Below, in pieces: positions 7,710 through 16,352 of a stretch of DNA of 64,000 nucleotides. Origin of the DNA: Flavimarina sp. Hel_I_48 (GTDB lineage: Bacteria; Bacteroidota; Bacteroidia; Flavobacteriales; Flavobacteriaceae); assembly GCF_000733945.1 (NCBI RefSeq), contig NZ_JPOL01000002.1:3535001-3599000 (forward strand), written 5' to 3'. Below the pieces are notes generated by a model. It made no database searches. It was not told the origin of the DNA and saw only the letters and a program-made list of their open reading frames with translations. The translations under genes were made by a program, and so were the position numbers. Within the stretch, counting starts at the first letter, position 1; each line of letters opens with the position of its first letter.

Positions 7710-8732
7710 ATGGAAATTGCTTTGTTCATTATAGGTGTAACCGTTGTTTTTGTTACCCTTTACGATATTACCACGACCATACTTGCCCCCAGGGGAGTGG
7801 GTTTAATCGCAGATAGGGTTTCGAGGGGAATCTGGAGATTTTCCCTTGTATTATCTGGAAAAAATGGTAGAAATAGGCCATTACGTTCTGTAGGTCCATT
7901 TTTATTATTGATAATAATATTTATATGGGTGATTCTTATGTGGTTGGGTAATACCCTTATCGTTTATTCGGATAGCCAGTCTTTATGGTCTCCTGATAAA
8001 AGTGCTTATGTTAATGATTTTGCAGAGAATATGTATTTTGTTGCCTACGTGCTCTCTTCAATGGGAAGCGGTAATTACACTCCCGTTTCGGATTGGTGGT
8101 TGTTTTATACCGGTCTTATTTCTTATACGGGGGTGATTTTTATAAGCTTAAGTATATCTTTTTTGATACCGGTGGTAGAGGCGATAACGCTCAAGAGGGA
8201 GGTTAGCCTAAGGATACACGCGCTGGGTAAGAATCCACAGGAAATACTTACGAGGTACAAGGATGACAACTACAGAGAACTTCTGGAAGTTTTGGCAGAT
8301 CTTGAGCCATCTATTCTGAAACTTGCACAGTACCATTTAGCCTATCCCGTAATCCATTATTTTCATGCGGTAAATCTTTTTGAATCCCTACCTGTTAAGC
8401 TGGTATCCTTAGATGAGGCCATGTCGATCCTAATGTATAAGATTCCAGAAGAAAACATAGCCAACAGGGTTATTCTTGAAAGGACGTATGAATCTATGAC
8501 CTATTACCTGTCAACCCTTGCAAGCGCTTTTATCAAACCTGGCGATGACGAACCAGAATATCCTGATATCTCGTATTTAGAACATATTTCAGAAGAATCA
8601 TCTATAAAAGGGACGGAATGGAACGATAACCTTAAAGGACGCCGATTATTGCTTTTAGCCTATTTGCAGAATGACGGCTGGGGTTGGGACGATATGGTTC
8701 AAAGCACAGATAGGGTACAAATCAATATATAA
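7710..8732 (+). CDS. Two-pass ion-channel-like membrane protein
   Basis: About 340 residues from the ATG at 7710. The frame could begin 19 codons earlier at a TTG, but those residues add nothing conserved. The sequence shows an N-terminal membrane helix, a second long hydrophobic helix ('FLLLIIIFIWVILMWLG'), a pore-like loop with 'SSMGSGNYTPVSDW', then another helix ('GVIFISLSISFLIPVVEAI') and a soluble C-terminal region of about 180 residues. The layout resembles two-pore-helix potassium channels (Ion_trans_2), with GSGNYTP where a canonical filter has TVGYGD. Ion selectivity is therefore unknown. The gene is monocistronic, with a DUF3253 gene converging from the other side. Confidence 0.6.
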   Translation: MEIALFIIGVTVVFVTLYDITTTILAPRGVGLIADRVSRGIWRFSLVLSGKNGRNRPLRSVGPFLLLIIIFIWVILMWLGNTLIVYSDSQSLWSPDKSAYVNDFAENMYFVAYVLSSMGSGNYTPVSDWWLFYTGLISYTGVIFISLSISFLIPVVEAITLKREVSLRIHALGKNPQEILTRYKDDNYRELLEVLADLEPSILKLAQYHLAYPVIHYFHAVNLFESLPVKLVSLDEAMSILMYKIPEENIANRVILERTYESMTYYLSTLASAFIKPGDDEPEYPDISYLEHISEESSIKGTEWNDNLKGRRLLLLAYLQNDGWGWDDMVQSTDRVQINI

Positions 8733-8861
8733 TCAATACACCGCCCATAAATTATTTTTATAAGTTTCTTATGATCAAATAGTTAGATATTACACGACGT
8801 TCTATTTGTAAATTATTGTGGCAAATATGGTTTCCATTGATAATATTGTTTTAGGGGTTGG

Positions 8862-9113
8862 TTATTTCTTACGTAACCGAATAGGACCAGATGCATTTGA
8901 TGCACTGTCCTGAATAATCTTTCCTTTTTGCATTACAACCAGAACAGCATCATCAACCAGCTCGTCTGCAACTTCCCGAACAGTGTCCATCAAATCCCTC
9001 CAGTTTTCAGGATTTATTTTTCGTGCAACTTCTGATGGACAGTAAGTAGCTTCCAGACCTCGGCTTTCAGCAAATTCTATATGCGATTCTCTGATTTGTT
9101 CTTTAATATCCAT
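8862..9113 (-). CDS. DUF3253 family small protein
   Basis: An 83-residue protein matching the DUF3253 pattern: a conserved 'YCPSEVARKINPENWRDLM' centre, a basic 'VMQKGKII' beta-turn region and a C-terminal 'GPIRLR' motif. The family is predicted to fold as a small winged helix. Its biochemical role is unknown. The gene stands alone on the reverse strand, converging with the channel gene, and is followed upstream by a long gene-free stretch. Confidence 0.8.
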   Translation of the reverse strand: MDIKEQIRESHIEFAESRGLEATYCPSEVARKINPENWRDLMDTVREVADELVDDAVLVVMQKGKIIQDSASNASGPIRLRKK

Positions 9114-9877
9114 AAGGTGTATTTTATAGAATTGCTGTATTTACTATATGACGAGTAAAAATTTACTCTATCCAATATTTTTTTAAATTAAGATAATTAT
9201 GGTAGTCTTGGATAACTCGGTTTTAAGGGATGCTTACAAAACTTGAATAGCATAGGAGTTAAACAAGGAAAATAGTAAACAACTTGTATTGATAGATGTA
9301 GCCAACAAGATTTTAGGGCTTGCCTTATGATAAGGACTACATATCTTTTTTAATTATGAAGCAATTGAAAAATGGCATAAATACAATTGCTAATATAAAA
9401 AATCGTGGATGATGGGCGAAAGAGAATATGATTAGAGAAGAATTGTTTTTACCTCAGTTCTTCTTAGTTTAACTCTAGTTAAATTTTGAGGAGAAAACCT
9501 TAGAAAAAGGAAGTGTAGGAACTCTGTTCTGAGTAAAAAAAATTGCCCTGTATTAAAGATTTAAAATTACATATCGGGATATATAGTGAAATATATATTT
9601 TGCAGAGAGAAGATATAATTTGAACATTTTTGATAAAATCCTCTAGTGCAATTGATTTATCAAGGTCGCAATCTAAGTACTTCTAGCTTCAATTTATAAA
9701 TGCAATTTTCAACAAAAGAGAGAAATTCTTTTAAAGAACAATTACTTGAGTTTTAAATGGGGATTAGGTAGTTTTTCAACTATCTAATGGCAAAGAGACG
9801 TTTACCAAGTCTAAACTTATAATAATACTTGATTTTTAATTTTAGTCAATAATCAATGTGTTACAACACTGTAATTG
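9114..9877. other. Gene-free AT-rich stretch of about 760 bases
   Basis: No open frame of more than about 20 codons with a plausible start was seen on either strand, and no tandem repeat or terminator. It may be a degraded gene or an unrecognised non-coding RNA locus next to the tRNA gene. The sequence itself supports neither. Confidence 0.4.
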
Positions 9878-9952
9878 TCGGGTAGAGAGGATTCGAACCT
9901 CCGCTCTCGCGCCCCCCAGACGCGCACTTTAACCGGACTAAGCTACTACCCG
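9878..9952 (-). tRNA. tRNA-Pro (anticodon GGG)
   Basis: Read on the reverse strand, the gene starts CGGGTAG and ends CTACCCG plus the discriminator A, giving a seven-base acceptor stem with the C1-G72 pair characteristic of bacterial tRNA-Pro. The T-loop GGTTCGAATCC is intact. The anticodon loop is CT-GGG-GG, so the anticodon is GGG, closed by a stem of four Watson-Crick pairs and one T-G pair. CCA is not encoded (the next bases are CA), as is common in Bacteroidota. Length is 75 nt. Confidence 0.93.
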
Positions 9953-10157
9953 TAGTTTTAACATTGCCCATAAATTTGGGACGGCAAATATAGCTAATTA
10001 AACACTTGTAAAAAACATCTTGTAAATAAATTTAGCAGCACTGACAATTTAGCATATAGCTTTACCATCTCATACTAAATAGATCAATAGGATAGATGTT
10101 GACTATCTATGTTCAAAAGGATGTTTTTAATATAGAAATAATATATATCGGTAGACT

Positions 10158-10628
10158 TCAATTCTGCTTTTCTTGAACTTCACTTACCTGATCTTCGGTA
10201 ATGGTTCCCTCTGCTTTATTTCCCCAGGAATTAAGAACGTAATTCATTACATCGGCTACTTCATAGTCATAAAGTCCAGGAGATGGCATGGCGCTGTCAT
10301 AAGTAGTACCATTAACGACAATTTTGCCCTGAATACCATATTTAACTGCTCTGATACTTGCCACTGTATTAGTATTCAAAAAATCTGCTTTGGCAAGTGG
10401 TGGAAAAGTGCCAGCTACACCAGAACCATTTTCCATATGACATTGCATACAGAAATCTGTGTATATAGTGCTACCGCGCTCCATACTTTTTACAAGTAAA
10501 CTGTCTTGAACCTGTAACGGCTTAATTTCGCTTTTTGCTATATAGAGGTTGCTATAATCTATTACAGAAGGTTCATTTATGGTATTAAAATTAAATAAAT
10601 TACTTATTAGTATGAAGAAGTAGATCAT
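10158..10628 (-). CDS. Class I cytochrome c, probable electron acceptor of the adjacent dehydrogenase
   Basis: A 156-residue protein with an N-terminal hydrophobic signal segment and one heme-binding motif, C60-x-x-C63-H64 ('CMQCH'). The likely axial methionine is M114 in 'DSAMPSPG', followed by the C-terminal helix 'VADVMNYVLNSWG'. It is exported to the periplasm, where heme is attached. Its start codon overlaps the stop of the upstream sugar dehydrogenase gene (ATGA, 4 bases), so the two are translationally coupled. It probably takes electrons from the PQQ enzyme and passes them to a terminal oxidase. Confidence 0.85.
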   Translation of the reverse strand: MIYFFILISNLFNFNTINEPSVIDYSNLYIAKSEIKPLQVQDSLLVKSMERGSTIYTDFCMQCHMENGSGVAGTFPPLAKADFLNTNTVASIRAVKYGIQGKIVVNGTTYDSAMPSPGLYDYEVADVMNYVLNSWGNKAEGTITEDQVSEVQEKQN

Positions 10629-11758
10629 TGCTCTTTATTGATAATTAATTTTACGATACCTTTTCCTTCTACGCTAACATAAATAGTTCCATCAGGAGCG
10701 CTATTAATGTCACGGATACGACCTATGTCTTCCAATAGCTTTTCCCTCTTTACGACTTGGCCGTCATTCAAGTAATCTGCTTCTAGATATTGAAACTTTA
10801 AGGAGCCTACTAATAAATTACCTTTAAGTTCTGGATATTGATCGCCAGTTACAAATGCCATTCCACTAGGTGCTATAGAGGGTAGCCAATAATATAGCGG
10901 TTGTTCCATCCCTTCTTTTTCCCTTTGATCAGTAATTTCGGTACCACTATAATTTATACCATAAGTAATTAATGGCCAACCGTAGTTAGCTCCCTTCTTG
11001 ATCACGTTGATTTCATCACCTCCACGCGGCCCGTGCTCATGAACCCAGATATCACCAGTTGTTGGATTAACATCCATTCCCTGCGGATTTCTATGTCCAT
11101 AGGACCAAATAGCCTCTTTTGCATTCGGCTGACCTACAAAAGGATTGTCCTTAGGGATACTTCCATCCAGATTAAGTCTATACACCTTACCACCATCACG
11201 GGTTATATCTTGAGGGTTCACATCACGCTCACCGCGTTCACCCACCGTAAAAAATACGTGACCATCCGCGTCAAAAACAATTCGACTGCCCCAGTGCTGA
11301 CCCTTTGTTGTGTTTGGAGTCGCTTTATAAAGTACTTTCTGATCAGTAAGCGCATCTCCATTTAGAGTAGCTTTCATAAGTGCGGTGTGTCCACCTTTGG
11401 CATCACCTGCGGTGGAAGAATGGGTTAGATATATGGATTTATCATCACTATAGTTGGGGGAAAGTCTGACATCCAGTAAACCACCCTGTCCGCGTGCATA
11501 CACATCCGGCGTGCCTTTGATGACGGTCTTCTTGCCATCTTTGAAATGAATAAGCGAACCACTCTTTTCCGTAATCAGGAAACTTCCATCTGGCATAAAA
11601 TCCATTCCCCAGGGAATTTCAAGATCTGGAACTACAAGTTCATATCCATAGGTAGTAGATGTGGTTATAGGTATATCATTTTCCTTTTGTCGATCCTCTT
11701 CTTGAGCGGAGGCATAAGTACTTATAATAAGTAGTAAACTAAGAACGTAATATTTCAT
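10625..11758 (-). CDS. PQQ-dependent soluble aldose dehydrogenase (glucose/sorbosone type)
   Basis: A 377-residue protein with a clear signal peptide (residues 1-18, cleavage after 'YASA'). The rest is a six-bladed beta-propeller of the GSDH family, with landmarks 'IPWGMDFMPDGS', 'GQHWGSRIVFDADG', 'YGHRNPQGMD' and 'HEHGPRGGDEIN'. Relatives such as E. coli YliI oxidise aldoses in the periplasm with PQQ. No pqq biosynthesis genes are in the window, so the cofactor may be scavenged. The gene forms a two-gene operon with cytochrome c, which fits a sugar-to-cytochrome electron pathway. Confidence 0.9.
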   Translation of the reverse strand: MKYYVLSLLLIISTYASAQEEDRQKENDIPITTSTTYGYELVVPDLEIPWGMDFMPDGSFLITEKSGSLIHFKDGKKTVIKGTPDVYARGQGGLLDVRLSPNYSDDKSIYLTHSSTAGDAKGGHTALMKATLNGDALTDQKVLYKATPNTTKGQHWGSRIVFDADGHVFFTVGERGERDVNPQDITRDGGKVYRLNLDGSIPKDNPFVGQPNAKEAIWSYGHRNPQGMDVNPTTGDIWVHEHGPRGGDEINVIKKGANYGWPLITYGINYSGTEITDQREKEGMEQPLYYWLPSIAPSGMAFVTGDQYPELKGNLLVGSLKFQYLEADYLNDGQVVKREKLLEDIGRIRDINSAPDGTIYVSVEGKGIVKLIINKEQ

Positions 11759-11890
11759 TGGTGTTGGTTTTGATCGAATATAGTTAGAAAACGATTACTA
11801 ACTGATATTTTTACATTTTTTTACAATTAGTAATTCAAATGATGATATTGAGGATCAACATGGCATATCATATATCATCTGATTATAATA

Positions 11891-11906
11891 AAGTACTTTT
11901 GTACTT
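11891..11906 (+). promoter_or_regulatory. Putative trxB promoter -7 box inside a small palindrome
   Basis: TACTTTTG at 11894-11901 matches the Bacteroidota -7 consensus TAnnTTTG. It lies within the inverted repeat AAGTAC-TTTT-GTACTT, 14 bases before the trxB start codon. No good -33 TTG was found at the usual distance, so this is a weak call. The palindrome could also be a regulator site. Confidence 0.3.
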
Positions 11907-11919
11907 ATAAATCTATATT

Positions 11920-12876
11920 ATGGAAACAGAACACATAAAATGTTTAATAATAGGTTCAGGACCTGCAGGATATACTGCGGCTATTTATGCCGCAAGGGCT
12001 GATCTAAAGCCTGTTATGTATACAGGTATGGAGCCCGGAGGACAGCTTACCACAACTACAGAGGTGGATAATTTCCCAGGATATCCTGAGGGGATAGATG
12101 GACCTACCATGATGGTGCAGTTGCAGCAACAGGCAGAACGCTTTGGCACAGAAGTACGCATAGGCATGGCTACTCAGGTCACGTTTAGCAATGAGGTAGG
12201 CGGGATGCACAAGGTTGTTATAGATAATGAAAAGCATCTTGAAGCAGAAACGATTATAATAAGTACTGGAGCTTCGGCTAAATATTTAGGTATTCCAAGT
12301 GAGCAAAAATTGCGTGGCGGTGGAGTATCTGCTTGTGCGGTATGCGATGGTTTCTTCTATAAAAATCAAAAGGTCGCCATTGTGGGCGGGGGCGATACTG
12401 CTGCAGAAGAAGCTACCTATCTGGCAAACATATGTGAGCACGTGACCATGTTAGTGCGCAAAGATGAGATGAAAGCTTCAAAAGCGATGCAACACCGAGT
12501 AAATACGCGCAAAAATATTACCGTACGCTACAATACCGAAGTTGATGAAGTTTTAGGTGAGCAGGTGGTTGAAGGATTGCGAATGATCAATAATGAAACC
12601 AAGGAAAAAGAGGAAATAGATATTACCGGACTCTTTATTGCCATAGGCCATAAACCAAATACTGATATTTTCAAAAACCAGTTGGAAATGGATACTACCG
12701 GTTATCTAATTACAGAACCTAAATCTACCAAGACGTCCAAGCCAGGTGTTTTTGCAAGTGGTGATGTACAAGATAAAGATTATCGCCAGGCTATTACAGC
12801 GGCAGGTACTGGTTGTATGGCAGCATTAGATGCAGAACGTTACCTTGCAGAAATAGAAACAGCTGTAGAGGTTTAG
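11920..12876 (+). CDS. trxB: Thioredoxin-disulfide reductase
   Basis: A 318-residue flavoprotein of the low-molecular-weight type. The FAD motif GSGPAG is at 12-17, the redox-active CAVC is at 139-142, an NADPH motif 'GGGDTAAEEA' follows, and the C-terminal 'GVFASGDVQD' FAD contact is intact. It reduces thioredoxin with NADPH in the cytoplasm. The gene is single, starts 14 bases after a possible -7 box and ends at a strong bidirectional terminator. Confidence 0.97.
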   Translation: METEHIKCLIIGSGPAGYTAAIYAARADLKPVMYTGMEPGGQLTTTTEVDNFPGYPEGIDGPTMMVQLQQQAERFGTEVRIGMATQVTFSNEVGGMHKVVIDNEKHLEAETIIISTGASAKYLGIPSEQKLRGGGVSACAVCDGFFYKNQKVAIVGGGDTAAEEATYLANICEHVTMLVRKDEMKASKAMQHRVNTRKNITVRYNTEVDEVLGEQVVEGLRMINNETKEKEEIDITGLFIAIGHKPNTDIFKNQLEMDTTGYLITEPKSTKTSKPGVFASGDVQDKDYRQAITAAGTGCMAALDAERYLAEIETAVEV

Positions 12877-12910
12877 AAATCAATAGTGTCTTTTTGGGAA
12901 CAAAAAAAAA

Positions 12911-12933
12911 CGCCAGTGTTTACTGGCGTTTTT
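12911..12933. terminator. Bidirectional terminator between trxB and the acidic-tail protein gene
   Basis: Stem CGCCAGT-GTTT-ACTGGCG at 12911-12928, preceded by a run of nine A's and followed by five T's. It therefore serves as an intrinsic terminator on both strands, for trxB (+) and the convergent gene at 12963 (-). Confidence 0.9.
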
Positions 12934-12962
12934 CTTGTTTATATGTTTAGAAAAGGAGCATA

Positions 12963-13292
12963 TTAATCTTCATCATCCTCTTCTTCCTCTTCGATAGCTT
13001 CTTCCCCTTCAACTTCTTTTTCCGGGATTTCTACGATAGGATCCTGCATGTCGTCATCTTCGTAATCATCCACGTCAAATTTTTCCATGGAGTTTTCAAG
13101 CTTTTTGCTCACTTTGACCAGGTATATAGTGTCTTCTGTACGAACTTCAACAGCCTCAATAGTTTCATTTTTTGCATTCTTGAATGAAATAATCTGGTCA
13201 TCGTCGTAACCATAAGGATATTTATCTACTAAAAGTGCCAGAATTTCTGGAGTGAGTTTTTTAAAATCAACAATTGTGCGACGCATAGTCAT
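12963..13292 (-). CDS. Conserved small protein with a very acidic C-terminal tail
   Basis: 109 residues. The N-terminal 75 form a mixed alpha/beta region ('VDFKKLTPEILALLVDKYP', 'IEAVEVRTEDTIYLVKVSK'). The last 35 are almost entirely Asp and Glu. Close relatives are, from memory, widespread in flavobacteria next to aroB and proline dehydrogenase and are sometimes labelled DNA primase without basis. No catalytic motif is visible. The acidic tail suggests a protein- or RNA-polymerase-binding role, but this is speculation. Confidence 0.75.
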   Translation of the reverse strand: MTMRRTIVDFKKLTPEILALLVDKYPYGYDDDQIISFKNAKNETIEAVEVRTEDTIYLVKVSKKLENSMEKFDVDDYEDDDMQDPIVEIPEKEVEGEEAIEEEEEDDED

Positions 13293-13521
13293 AATTAAAA
13301 GTTTTTGTTTTTCGGTGGGCGGTCATTCCCCAGGATTTATGTTTAATGTAGGTTGTTTATATAATCTGGTTCTTATATTTTCAACGTATTTTATTTTAAA
13401 AAGAAACCCTTCAAATGAAAAATACAAGGGCTCAAAACACGAATTTGACCAATATTAAATTGATTCTCTATGAGAGGTTAAATGAAAAAAAAAAAATTGT
13501 TTTTGCAAGTCTAAAAATTAC

Positions 13522-14598
13522 TTATTTACTAAAACTTTTGTAAAAATCAAATGCACCGTAAATAGTGTCATTTGTCACTTTCTGATCCGTTAATGGTTCG
13601 CCTATTTTCTTTAATAATACAAAATAAATCTGACCGTGGCTGTTCTTCTTATCGTATATTAAAAGTTCAAGAATCGCCTCGATATCTTCTTGGGTAAAAG
13701 TTACCTTATCATAATACTGAAGGATACCTTTAGTGATTTCATTGAGCTGCTCATTTGGTAAGCCGCTAATTTCTTTGGAAATAAAAGATGCAAGTATCAT
13801 TCCTATGGCTATAGCCTCGCCATGTAGAAGCCTGTGATTTGAACCTTTTTCCATAAAATAAGATTCTATGGCATGTCCCAGCGTATGACCGTAATTGAGC
13901 GTTTTTCTAACATTGTGCTCTCTTGGATCTTCAAGGACAATGCTGTTTTTTATCTCAATAGAGCGTTCTATGAGCTGCGAAACGCTATCTAAATTATCAT
14001 ATCGGTTGGTATTCAAGTCTAACCAATAAGAGTAGTCTGCGATAAGACCATGTTTGAGCATTTCTGCATATCCAGATCGCAATTCCATAAGGGAAAGGCT
14101 GCCCAGAAACCAGGGGTCTACAAGAACCATTTTAGGATTGCTAATTACGCCTATTTGGTTTTTTAGGGTTCCCAGGTCGACCCCGGTTTTGCCTCCCACA
14201 GAAGCGTCAACCATTGCAAGCAAACTCGTGGGGACGTTTACATAATCTATTCCGCGCTTAAAAGTACAAGCTACAAAACCGCCCAGATCTGTTACCACAC
14301 CTCCGCCTACGTTAATCATAAGACTTTTGCGATCCCCGTTAAGTTCTGAAAGTGCTGCCCACACACCTGAACAGGTTTCTATGTTTTTGAAATCTTCACC
14401 TGCATCTATTTCAATAATTTCTATCGTTACACCCGTTTCAAGATTGCTCAAAAAATGAGCAAGACAGTGCTCATGGGTATTTGAGTCCACAAGAATAAAT
14501 AGGGTACTATATTTTGAGGTCAATAGATGCTCATTAAGTAGGGTGTAGCCTTTTTCTTTTAGAACAATTGGATAGTCCTTTGCAGCAATGATGCTCAT
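13522..14598 (-). CDS. aroB: 3-dehydroquinate synthase
   Basis: A 358-residue enzyme of the shikimate pathway that converts DAHP to 3-dehydroquinate using NAD and a divalent metal. The NAD-binding glycine stretch 'GGGVVTDLGGFVA' and the substrate-lysine region 'FKRGIDYVNVPTSLLAMVDASVGGKTGVD' (given here in part) are intact. Metal ligands lie in 'GHTLGHAIE' and 'LLHGEAIAIG'. Length is normal. The gene is monocistronic and diverges from proline dehydrogenase. The other shikimate gene here, aroC, is 36 kb away. Confidence 0.96.
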   Translation of the reverse strand: MSIIAAKDYPIVLKEKGYTLLNEHLLTSKYSTLFILVDSNTHEHCLAHFLSNLETGVTIEIIEIDAGEDFKNIETCSGVWAALSELNGDRKSLMINVGGGVVTDLGGFVACTFKRGIDYVNVPTSLLAMVDASVGGKTGVDLGTLKNQIGVISNPKMVLVDPWFLGSLSLMELRSGYAEMLKHGLIADYSYWLDLNTNRYDNLDSVSQLIERSIEIKNSIVLEDPREHNVRKTLNYGHTLGHAIESYFMEKGSNHRLLHGEAIAIGMILASFISKEISGLPNEQLNEITKGILQYYDKVTFTQEDIEAILELLIYDKKNSHGQIYFVLLKKIGEPLTDQKVTNDTIYGAFDFYKSFSK

Positions 14599-14661
14599 AA
14601 CTTTAAGTATTTGATTCTGGGAAATTAATATACTTTTATAAATAAGCTTTTTAATTCGCAG

Positions 14662-14669
14662 TATATTTG
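14662..14669 (+). promoter_or_regulatory. Putative -7 box of the proline dehydrogenase gene
   Basis: TATATTTG fits TAnnTTTG and lies 22 bases before the ATG at 14691, a good place for a flavobacterial promoter. No matching -33 TTG was identified. Confidence 0.3.
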
Positions 14670-14690
14670 CCGCAATTTTAAAAAAAAATA

Positions 14691-15860
14691 ATGTTAGACA
14701 ATAAGATTTTTGAAGATACTAAGACTGCATTTGCGCTAAAATCTGATAGTGAGCTTGATCGCGCATATTTTTTATTTAAAATGATTTCTGTACAACCACT
14801 GGTAAAAGTGGGTACAGCGGTGACCCGTTTTGCCCTTAATGCTAAATTGCCTGTCGAAAAACTAATACGCGCGACGGTTTTTGATCATTTCTGTGGGGGT
14901 GTAAATGTGGAAGACTGTAGTACTACCGTAGAGAAGATGCACACTAAAAATGTACATTCGGTATTGGATTTTTCAGTGGAAGGGGAAGAGGAAGAACGTC
15001 TTTTTGATGCGGCAGCAGATAAAGTCTGCCACGTTATTGAATTTTCGGAAGATAAAAAATCAATGCCGTTTTCGGTATTTAAACCTACCGGGTTCGGGCG
15101 TTTTGAAATCTTTCAGAAATTGAGCGCCCGTCAGGAATTGACTGTTTCCGAAGAGAAAGAATGGAAGCGGATCAGGAACCGTTTTGACCGTGTTTGCGCA
15201 AAAGCAGATGAGGCGGATATTTACCTGCTCATAGATGCAGAGGAGAGCTGGATGCAGGATGCAGCTGATATGCTCGTTGAGGAAATGATGGAAAAGTATA
15301 ACAAGGAGCGTGCGGTCGTTTCAAATACCATACAATGCTATCGCTGGGATCGTATGGATTATGTAAAAGTTTTGCACCAGGAAGCTCAAAAGAAAAATTA
15401 TAAGTTGGGCTTAAAGATTGTGCGCGGGGCATATATGGAAAAAGAACGCAAGCGTGCTGAAGAAATGGGCTATGATTCTCCAATTTGCAAAGATAAATCA
15501 GAGACAGATGCACATTTTAACGCAGTTATGGCCTATAATTTTGAACATCTGGATGACATCTGGATGTTTGTAGGCTCTCATAATGAGGAAAGCAATTATC
15601 TTGCAATGGAGCTAATGCGTCAAAAAGAAATCCCTAATAACGATCCCCGTGTATGGTTTGGTCAATTATATGGTATGAGCGATCATATAAGCTTTAATAT
15701 GGCCGCGGAAGGTTTTAATGTGGCGAAATATCTCCCCTTTGGCCCTGTTAAAAATGTAATGCCCTATTTAATGCGAAGGGCAGAGGAAAATACTTCTGTT
15801 GCGGGACAAACAAACAGGGAACTCACCCTGTTACAGAAAGAACGCAAACGAAGGGATTAA
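14691..15860 (+). CDS. Proline dehydrogenase (monofunctional PRODH)
   Basis: A 389-residue FAD-dependent proline dehydrogenase that oxidises L-proline to pyrroline-5-carboxylate. Characteristic barrel motifs are 'YLLIDAEESWMQ', 'LGLKIVRGAYMEKER', 'VGSHNEES' and the C-terminal 'YLPFGPVKNVMPYLMRRAEEN'. The length matches the eukaryote/Bacteroidota-type standalone enzyme. No P5C dehydrogenase domain is fused and none is in the window. The gene diverges from aroB, and electrons presumably pass to the quinone pool. Confidence 0.93.
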   Translation: MLDNKIFEDTKTAFALKSDSELDRAYFLFKMISVQPLVKVGTAVTRFALNAKLPVEKLIRATVFDHFCGGVNVEDCSTTVEKMHTKNVHSVLDFSVEGEEEERLFDAAADKVCHVIEFSEDKKSMPFSVFKPTGFGRFEIFQKLSARQELTVSEEKEWKRIRNRFDRVCAKADEADIYLLIDAEESWMQDAADMLVEEMMEKYNKERAVVSNTIQCYRWDRMDYVKVLHQEAQKKNYKLGLKIVRGAYMEKERKRAEEMGYDSPICKDKSETDAHFNAVMAYNFEHLDDIWMFVGSHNEESNYLAMELMRQKEIPNNDPRVWFGQLYGMSDHISFNMAAEGFNVAKYLPFGPVKNVMPYLMRRAEENTSVAGQTNRELTLLQKERKRRD

Positions 15861-15875
15861 TACGTTTGAATTAGA

Positions 15876-16268
15876 TCAACGTTTCACAGCAATAGATTCC
15901 ACAGTGACATAATCTGCTTCTTCACAAATAGAAACCGAAGCATTAATGGGATTTGTTTCATTTTTTGAAGAAGTTATAAAATACATCCCGCAGGGTTTTA
16001 GATGTTGCTGACTTTTGTCAAAATCTACATTTCCTTCTAAGAACAAACGGTTCAGTTGCAGGGTGTCAATGCTTGTCTGCGCCATAAGCTGCTGTAATTC
16101 TGGAGTGATTTTATAACCTTTGTTGCGTATGGTTTTCAGGACGCGAGCGTTTGGCATATAATCACAGGAAGGTATTTCTGTTCCACTTCCTTTTAGAAAA
16201 AATGCGAGCAGTACGAGTCCTACCGCAAATCCCCCTATGTAATAACTAACCCGTTTTAAAATGTGCAT
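15876..16268 (-). CDS. Single-pass membrane-anchored conserved protein (DUF4258-like)
   Basis: 130 residues. An N-terminal membrane helix (about residues 10-26, 'IGGFAVGLVLLAFFL') is followed by a small domain with 'CDYMPNARVLKTIRNKGY' and a CGM/YF strand. It resembles, from memory, the flavobacterial DUF4258 protein found beside alanine dehydrogenase and tsaE. The C-terminal domain probably faces the periplasm. The gene starts 84 bases downstream of the alanine dehydrogenase stop on the same strand. Function unknown. Confidence 0.7.
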   Translation of the reverse strand: MHILKRVSYYIGGFAVGLVLLAFFLKGSGTEIPSCDYMPNARVLKTIRNKGYKITPELQQLMAQTSIDTLQLNRLFLEGNVDFDKSQQHLKPCGMYFITSSKNETNPINASVSICEEADYVTVESIAVKR

Positions 16269-16352
16269 GGAAAAAGTGATCTTAGGCTATTTTCAACATT
16301 CACGATAGAAAATATCCGATTAAAATATTGCTGTTTTGGAGAGAAAATTGCC

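Noticed and set aside
12004..12237. Antisense open frames inside trxB and many other genes
   Set aside because: They are shadows of strongly conserved coding frames on the opposite strand.
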